Shown here: positions 48,896 to 61,228 of the stretch, piece after piece | Numbering within the stretch: the stretch's first letter is position 1 | Layout of the letters: every line of letters starts with the position of its first letter | Source: Sphagnum compactum | Taxonomy: Eukaryota > Bryophyta > Sphagnopsida > Sphagnales | Length of the DNA stretch: 64,000 nucleotides | Reading direction: 5' to 3' | NCBI GenBank assembly: GCA_965153455.1 | Contig: OZ234504.1 | Coordinates: forward strand, 7,812,001 to 7,876,000 | Position numbers and translations under genes: made by a program | Notes under the pieces: model-generated | The model's database searches: none | Seen by the model: the letters and a program-made list of their open reading frames with translations, nothing else | Told to the model about the DNA's origin: nothing

Positions 48896-50948
48896 GTTAT
48901 GAGTTTTGCAATGATTTTGATCTGCGCAAACCAGCAGAGTGCTCTTTGTTTACTGGGGCTACGATCAAGTGTGAAAGTCTTGCAGGAGGTGTGCACATGG
49001 ATTCCCTACTTGACCACTGTAAGGTCTTCGTCACAAATTTGGCAAAGGTGTGGTTTTCAATATTCACGGCAAACTGTGAGGTTGGGTCTCTTGGCTGACC
49101 TTCTCAGATTGTATACATGGGCAAGAATATCCTTGTGGGTTTTTCATGCATGTTTTGGAATCAACAACACTTCCATGCCTAGACTTCTTAATCCTGTTTG
49201 TATCTTAAGAGGCAGCATTGGAACTTGGTATTGGGGCAGGCCAGCAGGAGAGGTTCAGTTGGTGGGGCATTTGATGTTTCAGTCTCTGTGTGCTCCACAA
49301 TGCATGCAGTCCTGCACAGTAAGCATGCTTTTCTCCCCCTCATTGATCATGAGTTTTGCCCATTTTTCCTGTATTTGTGGTGGATTTTACTCAAGGTGAG
49401 TTCTTGTTTTGACCTGGGTTCCTGTATGGAACTTGAGGATTCAGAAACCCTGAACCCTTAGACACTTGCTTGGAGGGGCAAGCCAAAATGAAATGAAGCT
49501 TTGTCTCACAGGTTTGTTGCAGCTATAATGAGATACTCTTTTTGACTTCTTCTATTAGCTACATCTCTTAAGTGCCAGCCACATCATGAGTGAGTCCTTA
49601 ACAAAGTTGCCGGAAGCTTTGATTAGATACTGTCTTCCATTGACATTGTTTGTTACCTTTATTCTAAAAAACTTCACATTTGAATTTGGTGGATGTACCA
49701 GGATTGGGAAATGCTGAGGTGCTTGCAATCACTCAAAGAGCTTGCTACAGGTCTCTACTGCAGTGGCAATAATCACTTTCCTAGCAACACTTCTAACACC
49801 TTGAATGGCTATTCGGTGGCAACATTTTGCTGACATTTTAATTTCTGTTGAAGCTGTTCTGGGTAAGTTATAATCAGAGCTCTCAGGATACAGTATGCAT
49901 AAGTTAGCAACTGATTTGCTTTGTCTGAAAATTTGTAGTGCGATTGCCTATAGAAGATCAAGAGAGATTGGAAGAATGCTGTGGAAAAGACTGGGATGTG
50001 CCATCCAAGTGTGTTTGCAAACTGCTTTTGATAACTGCTGGAGGAGCAGCAAAAAAGCAGCTATTGAGGAAATCCCCACCAAACACGGAATGGGCCGGTT
50101 GAATCGCATTTGGGTTTCAAATGCTGGACATGTCAACCCCTCATTCCGTAAGTTCTTGCAGGACATATGAAGTCATTTTCTCCAGCACCTGATTCAGTGT
50201 GCACCCATGGAGGGCTGTATTGGCAACACAAAGCATTGTGCTTGCTGTAAAGTCAAGGAAATCTGTGCTCCTTTGCTGAAATGATAAGTAAACAACTAGG
50301 AGGCTGTGACAAGGGTACATGGCAGATGACAACAAAGAGATGGCAGGCATGCTGATGGACTACCCAGATATATTGGGTTTTCTGCGTATCCACAATTTGG
50401 CTTCCATCAACACCCAGGTGGTCAGAAGTTTTGCATCAAGTGGACTTCGACTTCACTAAGTTATGCTAATGTTTGTGTTCAGGAAATGTTGAGGTAATTC
50501 AAACATGATTTGCTTTAGCTGAGTTTTAAGGTGGACCCAGATTTGGGTCACCATAGCTGATCTTTACTGCCTATGGCCAACTTCAATGTGTAATATTCCT
50601 ACCAGGATCCAAGTCTAGGAAACTGTTCTGACAGCAATTCTCACTCAGCATCTTCTGCTGCATTCATTTTTGACAGAGAAGGGATTGATGAAAAAGTTGG
50701 ATTGTGAATGTATTGCATAGGTGCCCACCATTCCTGAGGCTGCAATGCATGCTATGAAAGTGGTACAAAGAAAGAAGTTGGTACTGGAGCACTTGCTATT
50801 TGCCCTGGTTGATGCCACTTCTAGTAGCGCTCCAAAAATGGAGGGGCTGCATGCCCTTTGTGTGGAAGACCAGCAAATTCTTCTTCTCCACTTGATTTTT
50901 GATGCTACTTCTAAAAAGACCTTTGGTATCCACTCAGTAGGATATTGA
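48896..50948 (+). other. Candidate multi-exon gene or gene relic, unidentified
   Basis: Several exon-like blocks with good splice borders occur here: 48896-49018 (CAG acceptor, GTAAGG donor, 41 codons), blocks ending at donors 49319 (GTAAGC) and 49396 (GTGAGT), an acceptor at 49701 (ACCAG, then GATTGGGAAATG), 49805-49862 (MAIRWQHFADILISVEAVL, donor GTAAGT) and 49939-50102 (RLPIEDQERLEECCGKDWDV). The last two join in phase. Another block follows a TAG at 50720: VPTIPEAAMHAMKVVQRKKL. The wording is helical, perhaps ARM/HEAT-like, but I recognise no family, and alternative frames are also open at 49895-50170. It may be a real gene, a relic or chance. Confidence 0.33.
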
Positions 50949-52873
50949 GTATGCATTCTACTTTCCATATATGGATTCAGAGGTTTCTTGTACAACAAAG
51001 CCTGGTAGCCTCTTCTGCTTTGGTTGGTCACTGTCCAAACATGATTTTTTGCCATCAACCATCAACCTTGCTTTGTGTACTGTGTGAGCCACTCAAGAAG
51101 TGTAATTCTTAAGCTTGGTTGTCAGCCATCAGCAATTGGGTTATATTAGATCAATGGATGGGTGACACTTGGAATAAATTTGTTCTAGTGTTTTCAAATA
51201 GTGAAGGTTCAATACCAGCTAGGTAATAACAAAAATGGAGCCACTGAGTACGCTCTGTAAAATTGCTTATATGCAATGGCATCTTGACTACCACTTTTGA
51301 GTACAATTACAATAATAACTATGAGGTCTAATTCACGGTTGCTGCAACAGTTACTTTTTAGACATGCATGAGACAAAATTCCAGACGGTTGGTACCATTC
51401 TTGCTAGGATTCAAGATTCATGCAATAACATACACTTGCATGAGTAATAACAAGAGCAAGAGTAACTTATGAAGTCAACATGTTGAATGAGTTTATGGTT
51501 ATAATACACATCCATGAGATTCCAGAGAAAACTCCACAAACACTTTTAAGCCTACCCTTTTGTCGGTTCCAGCAAAACCAAAACTAACACAACAAGAATG
51601 AGTACTGGTCATAACTTTATACCTTATGAGTATCACTCACAATGTATCAGACCATTACCTTTGTCATGAATAGCAATGCTGGACTGCCATGACTCCCCAC
51701 AGACTGCATCAGCTCCTGGCAGTAGATGCACATATATGTGTGATAATCTGCCCCAAATTCCATGCAAACCATTATACCACATTGCATCCTGAGTTCAAGT
51801 TGCAATTTCCTGAAGCAATGGTCCTATTTATGCATGATCACAGTCCTCAAAAAATAGCACTGCCTATGATTTGGAAAAAGGCATTCTCACTAGGTGCTCA
51901 TTCTCATTCTCATGAGGTGTTCTTGCATGGTATCATATGGCTACAGAGAGTCACAGCATTGCAGCTAACAGAAAACATGATTACGAGAGAATTGAAAAGA
52001 CTAGGAGACATGAGAGACTTTTGCCTTCTACAGTGAACTTTTGACAATGTCTGGAATATTCTATTGAATGAACCAAAGGAGGAGGATTTCTGACAAGTGT
52101 ACTGTTTGCCCATGGAATATGGAATATGGGCAAACAGTATACCATTCTTCAATACAAGATACGAAAAAAACCTAATGTGGTAAATGATTGTAGCTTCAGT
52201 GATTAAAAAAATTGGCAATAAATAAGTGATTTCATGGAAGTGATGGCAGTTTCACTGTCAATGTGCATACTGACCCCGTCTGCATCAAAATGCACCATGG
52301 CCTTTCAGTGCTGCTTTCTACTTCACTAGAGTGCACTTGTTCTCACCGACCAAATGACAAAGCTCACCAAGATTGTTGTGCTTCACTTTAAAATATGATG
52401 CGTATGCTCTAAAATCAGGCATTCTAACTTATGCTGTGGTTTGACTGAATCAATTACATGGAGATGCTCTACTTCAGATGGTTGATCATTTATGTACATG
52501 AAGTACCTGAACATGAGCCATGTAACGGTGATAAAATTACAAAAAGCCAGTTCCAGGTTGTGTGTAACCATTCAAAAGCACCAAGACAGTTCCAGTTGTG
52601 AGCATCTGGTGCAATTACCAGTTCTACATAAAGGGTCTGCAAATCCACAGAAGACAACCCAGGACAGGCAGATGATATCATGGTCTGGTTTAATCATGAT
52701 GGACAAGAAGCCTGTAGCCCCTTGCCTGATTGATAAGAGGGAAAAGGAATCACTGGACTCAATTTACAAATCTAAAAGCCACAGTCCATGCACGAAAGAC
52801 AGCCAGATCAGGATAGCAGCTTGTATCACTAACCAAAACACTAACATAGGATGTGAATTGCACACACCTGCGA
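50949..52873. other. Intergenic DNA; no firm gene
   Basis: Open frames at 51689-52036 and 52492-52929 (+) show no recognisable domain. A strong hairpin lies at 52100-52139. The right end is probably the 3' untranslated region of the minus-strand gene that ends at 52874. Confidence 0.4.
52100..52139. repeat. Perfect 14-bp hairpin
   Basis: Arms TACTGTTTGCCCAT (52100-52113) and ATGGGCAAACAGTA (52126-52139) are exact complements around a 12-base loop that is itself the doubled word GGAATATGGAAT. It may be the centre of a foldback relic. Confidence 0.93.
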
Positions 52874-54717
52874 TTACTGATTTGCTGATGTCCTTCTTGC
52901 TTCCCTTGGGTAAAAATCCCTGGTGTTAGGTGGTTGTCGAATGTGTGTCCATTGTTGACTATGGTTTTGCCCTTGCCAACGTCCTGCTGCACACAACTCA
53001 TACAGAACGTTATAATGGGTAGAAACTAGCAAAAGTAACAATAATTTTGTAAGCACGCTTCACACACATCCAGAAATAGTGACTGGCATTGGAAATACAC
53101 CACTTTCACATTCATTATGCTTTTAAGCATTGAGAAGAATCGTTTGAAACTATGAGGTTCCATACTTACCATACCCCTTTCTGTAGGCCTTTTCCTTTGG
53201 ACTATCTGCAGCACACATAATTTTCCCCCAGTCTGGCAATGATCGATTACTTCCACCTTCCCACCCATTACTCCCACCAGTTTTCTGATTCAACAACAGC
53301 CTTAATGAGCTGCCATTTTCATGTTCATCTTTTGTCTCCATCTTCCGCAACTCACAAGCTCCGACATCCCCAAGTCCCAAGATTACAGGGCTTCTGGGAA
53401 ATGCGTTCGACTTTGACTGTGCCAGCTTGCCTGAGACCATCCGATCATCTTCCAAAGTGTCATACCTTGTCCTTGCCCTCCAGTCAAAGTGCTTTTCAAT
53501 GTATAAGTCAGGGTCAGGTTTAGGTGGGTGTTGAGAAAGAGAGAGCATCCAGGCTTCTCGGGCACCTGAGTCATCCCAATTGATGACACTAGGAATATCA
53601 GGCGGTCTATCCCAATCCAAATTGCTACTGCTTGAGATATTGTTCCACCCACTTGTGTCAGCTACAGAATCTGAAGCAGCAAACACATAGCTTGCAATTA
53701 GCAACAAATGCACCAATGGCATTACTGGTACTTCCTTATGTTAGCCAGAAACTGAAGACCTTGTAGTTGGTTTAATCAGCAAGGAATGAAATCAAGCACT
53801 TGTTCAACTAACTGGGTGCTAAAACTTGACATGCAGAGAATGTCTCCGCATCAAAACTACATGAAATTCTCCAAGCTAAGACATGGCATGCACAGTAATC
53901 GGATGTAAATCACTCTCCTATATACCAGTGGGCAGCTAGTGCATAGGAGATATACCTTTCACCTCAGTACGTCCACCCAAATTTTGTTCAGAAGAGTCTG
54001 AATCATGTCTTTTCCTCTTGTGGCCTGCATTGAATGCCCACATTAAGTAGTGGAAAAACCATAATCATGGCGGTCTATGTACATATAAGCACTGTCAAGT
54101 GAATTGATAGAACCAAGCTCAAGAAGCACAGGAATACAGTATGATCAAAAGAAGAAAAGCATACATTATTTGAGAGCAGTTGGTGAAAAATACCTTTCTC
54201 AAGGTCAAAAGAGACATTCTTATGCCCCCCTCTGGATTGACTTGCTCCAAGCCGGCCATTCACATTGCTCTCTGAATTAATAAGAAAAAGTTCACCAACT
54301 TTGTTTCCAAGTCAACAGGATGCAAAAAAAATTTCTGGACCCACAACTGTTGAATTTTCAAGGATCAGGGTTTAGGGTTCAAAGGGAACAGATTTAGGGT
54401 TGAATCAGTACAATCTCCATCATGACAGAAAAAATGAACAAAAACTTCCCAGGGTGATGTTGAAAATTGCTTCAAGAAGCCACATAATGCAATACCCACA
54501 CACCACAGAATTCTAGAATTCTCTTGACCCAAATCTGGATCCTGCAAAGTTTCGTAGCGAGAACAGAAACTCTAAAACCTCAAAAAGAATGGAACTAGGC
54601 CTCTGATACAAACTGACGGGTTGAAAAACTAAAGGGAGGAAAATCACAGATGATAAAGAGCTCCAAGTTCTCACCATGGATGTAATTGTGTGTCCAATTT
54701 TGACTGCGATATCTCAT
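52874..54717 (-). CDS. Five-exon gene, 267-residue protein of unknown function with basic cluster and WDDS/PDPD motifs
   Basis: Exons, read leftwards: 54717-54675, 54271-54194, 54024-53956, 53670-53170, 52986-52874. Each border is GT...AG, all introns are phase 1, and the frame closes with TAA. The chosen ATG gives MRYRSQNWTHNYIH; the other open frame across exon 1 hits a stop at the best exon 2 acceptor. Domains: Arg/Gly/Ser-rich start, basic cluster GHKRKRHDSDSSE (41-53, possible nuclear signal), then WDRPPDIP, INWDDSGAREAW (93-104) and PDPDLYIEKHFDW (115-127), a Ser/Asn/Gly-rich stretch, and a basic end PREARRTSANQ. No membrane segment is visible. The W-D-D-S...P-D-P-D...D-W layout recalls uncharacterised plant nuclear-type proteins, but I cannot name a family. 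The intron 4 acceptor is a CAGCAG tandem (NAGNAG), so Ala231 or Gly231 forms may both exist with one residue difference. Confidence 0.75.
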
Positions 54718-55600
54718 CGCCAGATTCTTCTTCAATGTAATTATTCTTCACTTCACACCAGCACTTCAGGAAACTGCCAGAAAACAAAAGACTTAGTAAG
54801 TATATACCATTACAACAAAAGACGTAGACAAAAGTGAAACCAGAATTTGCATCTCCTCCAAACCCTAATTACTACAAAGCAGGATTTTCCTCAACCAAGC
54901 ACATAGTAATCAACTCTATTCCCGCCCTACCCTGATCTACTCTCTCAGCTCACTTTTGATTATTGAAGGGGGCTTTAGATCTCTGATCCTGCATCAAAGA
55001 ACGGATTCCTGCGTTACGCCAGCACGTCTAACCTTACAAAACAACGAAGCAAGCAACTAGAACTCAACAGATTTCAAAAGGAAACAAAAAAAAACAGTGC
55101 AGTTCTGCTTCTGAACACGACCGATAACCGAAACCCTATAAAAGTACATAGCTTTTATGCCGTCTTCAGAATCAATCAGCCAACAACAAAACAACCTAAA
55201 GAAAACAGTCTACGAAATATTCATCACGGGGAAGGAGAAGAAGAAGAAGACATACTTCAAAAAAAATCGTCTACTCCAGAGACAAAACGCCAAACTGGAC
55301 GTGGAAGAAGAAGGATCCGCCGCCGAACAATCAAATCTTTTTCAAAACCTGAGGTGCACAAAGATTCATCAGAACGGAAAACAACGACCTCGGAAATGCT
55401 CGGAATTCATCGCGCAGATGTCAGAGCCGCAACAACTGTGAATCTAATCACGCCACGAAAATCAAAGGAAAGTGGCGGAAGAGATTCGGCAAACAAGAGA
55501 ATTTGGAAGGGGCGAGACGAGACAACGAGAAGTGCAGAACTTCGCGTAGCAAAAGAGATGATTAGTGTTGGTGCTCATCATTGGTGAGTACTTACTTAAT
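54718..55600 (-). promoter_or_regulatory. 5' leader and promoter region of the five-exon gene
   Basis: A leader exon continues upstream of the ATG to a CTGGCAG acceptor at 54774, implying a spliced 5' leader. Further right, 55150-55600 is GC-richer and, read on the minus strand, CT-rich (TTCTTCTTCTTCTCC), as in plant leaders and promoters. The plus-strand frames here are probably antisense shadows. CTATAAAAG occurs at 55136 on the plus strand; its role is unknown. Confidence 0.45.
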
Positions 55601-55679
55601 CGCCATTACGAATGATAAGCAACTCACTAATCAACTCACTAATCCACTACCTACTCTTTTTCTTTCCTTTCCTGGGAAA

Positions 55680-55800
55680 TTGGAATTTACAGAGTTTTTT
55701 CAGGAATTTCTTTTACGTAGCCTTAGTGGCAATCATCCATACGAAGATGTTGAAAAAATGGCGATCATCCTTAGGAAGATTTAGCCAAATTTAGCTATAA
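55680..55800 (-). repeat. Dispersed repeat family, inverted copy
   Basis: On the minus strand this reads TAGCTAAATTTGGCTAAATC, TTCCTAAGGATGATCGCCA and GGATGATTGCCACTAAGGCT, matching the 3' half of the copies at 11, 13.6 and 13.8 kb, here in opposite orientation. Confidence 0.7.
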
Positions 55801-58799
55801 ATAGGATATTGAGTACAATTCTTTAATCAACTTTCTACATATATTCCATATTCATGGATACACACTGAAAACCAAATATAAGCATTTTTTATTTTTATTT
55901 TTCTTTTGACTTCAAAGATTTTGCAATTTTTTCCCAACAAATAACAAAACTAGTAGTCAAATTTGCACTGGAAAAAAAATTCCATTTCTTCTTTTTTATT
56001 TTGAAAAAGTGACAAAATTTGTGAGAAAAAATAATTGGGATCGTAGATCATCATCTTAGTGGCTTACTAGGGAGTGTGATTTTTTTAATTATCATCTTAA
56101 CGGCTTATTAGCATCATCATCTTAGTGAATTATTAGAATTTAACAAATGTGTGACTTATTTGTGATTGTTGATTAATTGAAGGTGACTTGTGGACATAAT
56201 TGGAGCAATCTAGGTACACATGGATGAATGTTTGGTATGATCACCATGACTTCTTTAATTAATTCCCTCATTCATTAGTGGATGATGAAGATTTGGTGAC
56301 ATGTTGCATTCATGAGAGAATTGATAAGGTGGACCTAGAAGATTACAACATGTAGATTATACACAAATTGTGATTAGTTTTTCTAGGACTCCTAATTCCC
56401 ATGCAAGACCTTAAACTCTCATAAGACTCTTAACTTTTGTTGAAGACTTCAAAACTAGTGTTGTCTCGTTACTCAATTTGACTTGGTTATCAATATGTAT
56501 AATTGACGAATATGTATATATACATATTTTAAACTTGTGTCAAATTCTTAAATAAGTGTTATACATGTTTAGTGGACTTATATTCATCAATAACCTGATG
56601 TTTATCCATATTCATTGTATTTTTATTCATCGATAACCTATTGCATATGTCATATCCATTGTAATATATGTTTATGTCTATATATGTTATGCATATTCAT
56701 ATTTTAAAGTCTTAGGTTTTTTTAGGGTTGAAGCATATGCATATGCACTTGAGCTTTTTCAAGCTTTTGGTGTCTTAGTGGGCTAAATACACATCTTGAA
56801 CCTTAAACAACAAAAAGGTTACACTTTGTGATTATTATCACTCCTCATTGGTTAGCTTACAATGATAAATTTTGGTGGAGCTCAATGTGGCAATGAGGTC
56901 TAGGGTTTTTTTTTCTATGTGTTTCTCTAAGGTTTTTGTTTGAAGATGTGCACTTAAAACTCAACAAATGAGCATGTTAATGGAAATCCAACATCAGAAC
57001 ATTTATCACTTGTGTTAACAATCAAGTTAAAAGCTACTCATTGTCGTCACTTGTGTTTTAACATTGTGGATGATATAACAATTCATGAATGTGTCATTGT
57101 TTGTAAGGTATGCTACTTGGATTTGACAAAAGTTGCATTATATCGATGATCAATGTTGTGGTATGATTCTTTTGTGGTTCAATGTTTATTGATTAAACTT
57201 CAATTTGTGTTAATGGATCTGATTTGTTTATCGCAATAACATCAACTTGAAAGGGATATTGGAGGTGAAATGCATATTGGATACAAATGTTTATGGTGAT
57301 TTTTATATATTTAATTGAAACTACTTTTCTTGATGACATTTTAATATTGCATATCATTGTACCAAGTTACTTTGCATTTGGTTTCCATTCAAAGATCAAG
57401 ACAGTTGTAACATGAATTTATCAAAGTTTAAGGGCAAGCCTTTGGTGCTCTACTTTCACCTTGCAAACAATAATTAGGGTTCCACAAAACAAATGTGATA
57501 TCCAACCTTGTCCTTGAAGTCATCATTTCATGGGCTTATAGTATTCATGAACAACATTTTATACATCTATATTTTATATTTAATGCACACATCCTCAAGC
57601 ACGATGTCTTACAATAATACTTCCAAAAACTAATGAGGTGCTATTACATCTTTATTTTTTTACCTTATTTCAATTCCTTTGTTTTCTTGAAAACTTGAGT
57701 TTCATTCCAACTATTGGATGTGCTTACTTACATGTAAAAATGGTTGCCTTCTACGGAACCAAACAACAAATGCAAGCCTATTCATTCTATGATTTTTATG
57801 AGAACAAGAAAACTGGTGTTAAAGTTGTTGGTGTAAGTGGCAATAGTCTTGAATTTCATAAAGTACTTGATGTAATTTCTTACTACCATTTGAGCATATT
57901 CACATAGTTCATCAAATTTATATGCATATTTTGTTTGTTGGTTAATTCAATTACAAGAAACAGTGCAAAACCGTTTTCAAGGTTTTTTTTTGTTCTTTTT
58001 TGAAAATCAACTCCAATTTTTTTGCTTTGACAATGTCAAATATTGTTGACAACAATTCAAATGTCGAAGGCATGGCAATTTGTATTGTGGTAACAATAAA
58101 AGTTGTTCAACTTGTAACTATAAAAGTTCAAGCTACATTGTGAAAGCCTCACAATTGTTGAAATACATTATTTGTAGGTCTAAGAAAACAAGTGAAAATG
58201 TTCTAACCAAAAGGGTCCATTCACAATAAAAGGAACCAAATCACTTGTTGATTGCAGTGAAAACTGCACCTCTACTACTTTGAAAAATCACCAATAATTA
58301 TATATAATGAATTATTTGTTCATATTTTGGGGTTTTGCTTATTTATTCATGAAATTAATATCTTACAAATTTGGAGTCATTTCATTATGTTATTAGAATC
58401 CTTTGTCATACACAAAGCATTTGTTGACAAGGTTCTTTTAAGACTATAAAATTTGAACGCGTTTTTTGTTACTCAAACGTTCACCAAATGTTTTCAATTT
58501 TATTATGGGCTTTAATATACTTCACAAGAAGGGCCACATGTGTTTATATTTTTAAATGCACATGTATTGAATCCTTTGAATGAATGTTGTTAATTTTGAT
58601 TCTGAATGTTTTTAATGGTTAAAACGGTTCAAATTTATAATCATGGTTGAAAACAAAAATGTGAATTTGACTATAATCTAGAACCTCATGCAAAAAAAAT
58701 AATTTTTATTATAATATGGGTCGTGTTTGGTCACAATATTGATATTCAATCCTAGAAATTACATTTAAAATATAGTTTTGGTATTTAATAGACTAATCC
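55801..58799. other. AT-rich DNA before the transposase relic
   Basis: No gene is firmly recognised. A frame at 57638-57907 (+) contains FYGTKQQMQAYSFYDFYENK and GVKVVGVSGNSLEFHKVLDV, which is protein-like, in the same orientation as the hAT relic downstream, and may be part of that element's upstream region. Confidence 0.4.
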
Positions 58800-61228
58800 A
58801 TGCATGACACGTGTAAAATGCAATCCTGGGTAAAGATTCTGACCTTAGCGCCCATGGCTCCTTTTACTGTGAATGGACCCAAAAGCTATTTTATTATGAA
58901 GAAAGGGCTTATTAAGTACAACGAATGTAAAAGAGCCATTCCAATAAAGACACACATTGATTATGCACACCCAAAATTGCTTATTGTTAGGAACTTGCAA
59001 CTTACTAATGTAGTTTAGTTAAATCACATTTAGTAAACAACCAAAAAAAGGTTGGAATTTACTCGCATTGCAATCACAACTTTTTTGGGGCCTCAAATCC
59101 TTACAAACAATGTGGTGAGCCACAACAAAAGTTTTTTGAAAAACTTGGTGTTATATATATACAAGGGCTACAAGGCTTTTTCTAGTTGTGAAAACATCTA
59201 ACTATGAAGGTTAGTCTTACGTTAGTGCCCTCATGTTTTATTTCCATCTTGTTCACAATTTGTGAAATAAATGTTTCTTACTATGGTCACCAAGTGTATC
59301 GAAATGCATGTTTTTCCAAAACTTGCAAATGTAGAAATTGTTTTTTCTTCATTTGATGTATAATGTCCAGAATTGGTGTCAACACATTCACTTTAGTTAT
59401 CAATTATCTCATTGAAGTATAAAAGCTTATGCATGTTACCATTGGATTATTCAAAGTAAGCGAAACAATTGGCCTTTGCATGGCACAACAATTACAATCA
59501 TTGCTTGAAAAAATTGGTTTGATTCAACAAGTTTTTACTTTTGTAAAAAATATTAAGGCAACAACTTGGTTTCCATGGCTCCAACACTACACTCCATTGT
59601 TGATTATATGAGTTGTTGAACCTTCCACATGTTTATGAATGTATTTGTTTTGGCCATGTGTTGTTTAAAACACGTCAATATGTTTTGAATGATGACAAAG
59701 TTTTTGTGGGTCTGAAGTGATTGAATGTGAAAGATGCCCAAACAAGTTTACAAAAAAAAAAACTTGGAGAAAAAAATCTAGGAAAGGAAGGTAGAATGGG
59801 AGAAAACATCTTTAGAACGAGGGTTTTTGCTAGAGAAGCTAAAGACACTTGTCAAAACAAGGTTTGCAAGCAAAGTCATTATGTTTGAAAAATGTTTTGA
59901 ATTCAAAAAAATTATGTTTATATGTTATAACAAGCAAAAAATGGTGACATTACAACAATACGTTCTTAAGGCCCAAGTTTAGGTTATTATAAAGGTAATT
60001 ATTTCTTATTTGAACCCTATTAGGTGCAAATGGGATAACACGAGCCACACACGCCTACTTTTTGACTGCTTTTGTGAATTTTTTTTAGAAAATATTCTTA
60101 AATATTCTGGAAATATTTTTGAAAAAATCTTCAAAAAAATCTTTTAAACTTTTTTTTTTAAATCATACTATTTTATTAAGGTTTATGTTAAAATTGTGGC
60201 AAAAAATGTCATTTTCAAAAAAACTCAAATCCATTTATAAGTCCTTTTACTACTTACAGTGTTTAATGAATGTTTTTGTTAATTTTTTACACATTGGATT
60301 AATTTCAAATTAATTCACATGTTCCCATGATGTATTAAAAATACAATTATATAAACAAATATTACAATTTCAACATCAAATTAAATTACAACTTAAAAAC
60401 ATGAAAAAATCAAACAAACGTTACACTTGTTATGGTACATGTTATTGTGACTACACCCTATTGTGAATTCCCATGTGATGAATCAATCAAAAGGGCATAA
60501 GCTCCTATCAAATGCTTCGATTATTGTTATCAACATTTCATTTAGGATGGAAACTATGGCAATGGGACTTGGTGATGGTTTTGAAATTCTTGATGAATTG
60601 TATTCGACTCTCCTCATCTTGCAAAAAACATGTGGTAGGAAATCATTAAGGTGATTATACTTTTTTTTCTTTTTTTAAAAAGCATTTGACCCACAAAATG
60701 TTCATAACATGCTTGCCATCATGTTGGATCCACATTTCAAAACTCTATGAGTTACAAAATATATGTGGGGAGGAAGCAATTTGTGTTGTTTTTGAATATA
60801 ATGTAAAAACAATGATTCCATTGTTTATGACTTGTTTTGATTGACTCAATCCTACTTCCCAAGCATGTGCAATAGTTGTTGATGCACCTAATTCTTAATT
60901 TGAAAATTTAAAAAAAAAAAATGGTGTTGGAGTATCCATGGAAGAGTTTCCTTGTGTTCTTATTATTGGAAAACTCTCTTTATTTAAGAGGTTATTTATC
61001 TTCCCATATGCACGTGCAAAATTTCTTTTTTGGTGGTGGTCCCATGAAGATCAATTTCCGAATGTTGGCTTTTTGGCCAAGTAGATCCTTGGGATTTCAA
61101 GGTCCCAAATTGAAATTAAATGTGTTTTTAACCTTGCTGGTGTGTTGACAACCTTGTGCCACTACCACCTATAAGTGGAGAATTTAGATTAAATAATCAT
61201 GGTGGTAAAAAGTTGGCCCAATGATTAA
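58800..61228 (+). pseudogene. BED-finger hAT-superfamily transposase pseudogene
   Basis: Read left to right, the plus strand carries the ordered parts of a hAT transposase in shifting frames. (1) BED-type finger NECKRAIPIKTHIDYAHPKL (58920-58979), its first Cys changed to Tyr. (2) CPHVLFPSCSQFVK and MVTKCIEMHVFPKLANVE (59226-59370). (3) HVTIGLFKVSETIGLCMAQQ and LQSLLEKIGLIQQV (59432-59540), a frame change, then GNNLVSMAPTLHSIVDY. (4) LNLPHVYECICFGHVLFKTR, DDKVFVGLK and LVKTRFASKVIMFEKCFEF (59617-59910). (5) GDGFEILDELY (about 60571-60603) and NVHNMLAIMLDPHFKTL (60697-60747). (6) The C-terminal dimerisation region FWWWSHEDQFPNVGFLAK (61027-61080), stop, ILGI, ending at VENLD and SWPND (61228). 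Many stops and frameshifts show it is dead. No terminal repeats or 8-bp target duplication were identified. Confidence 0.9.

Noticed and set aside
48818-49399. One continuous 193-codon ORF
   Set aside because: It reads straight across several strong GT/AG sites and contains Cys/Trp/Leu-rich text unlike a folded domain; the exon-block view is more plausible.
53383-53652. Overlapping frames on both strands inside exon 4 of the five-exon gene
   Set aside because: Shadows of a well-supported coding exon; they lack splice partners.
53150-53722. Treating exon 4 as a single-exon secreted protein starting MPLVHLLLIASYVFAAS
   Set aside because: The apparent signal peptide is intron sequence ending in a TGCTTCAG acceptor, and the upstream exons join in phase, so the hydrophobic start is an artefact.
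55157-55587. Plus-strand frames of 94 and 77 codons near 55.2-55.6 kb
   Set aside because: They are antisense to the probable leader and promoter of the minus-strand gene and have Lys/Gln-rich compositions produced by a CT-rich complementary strand.
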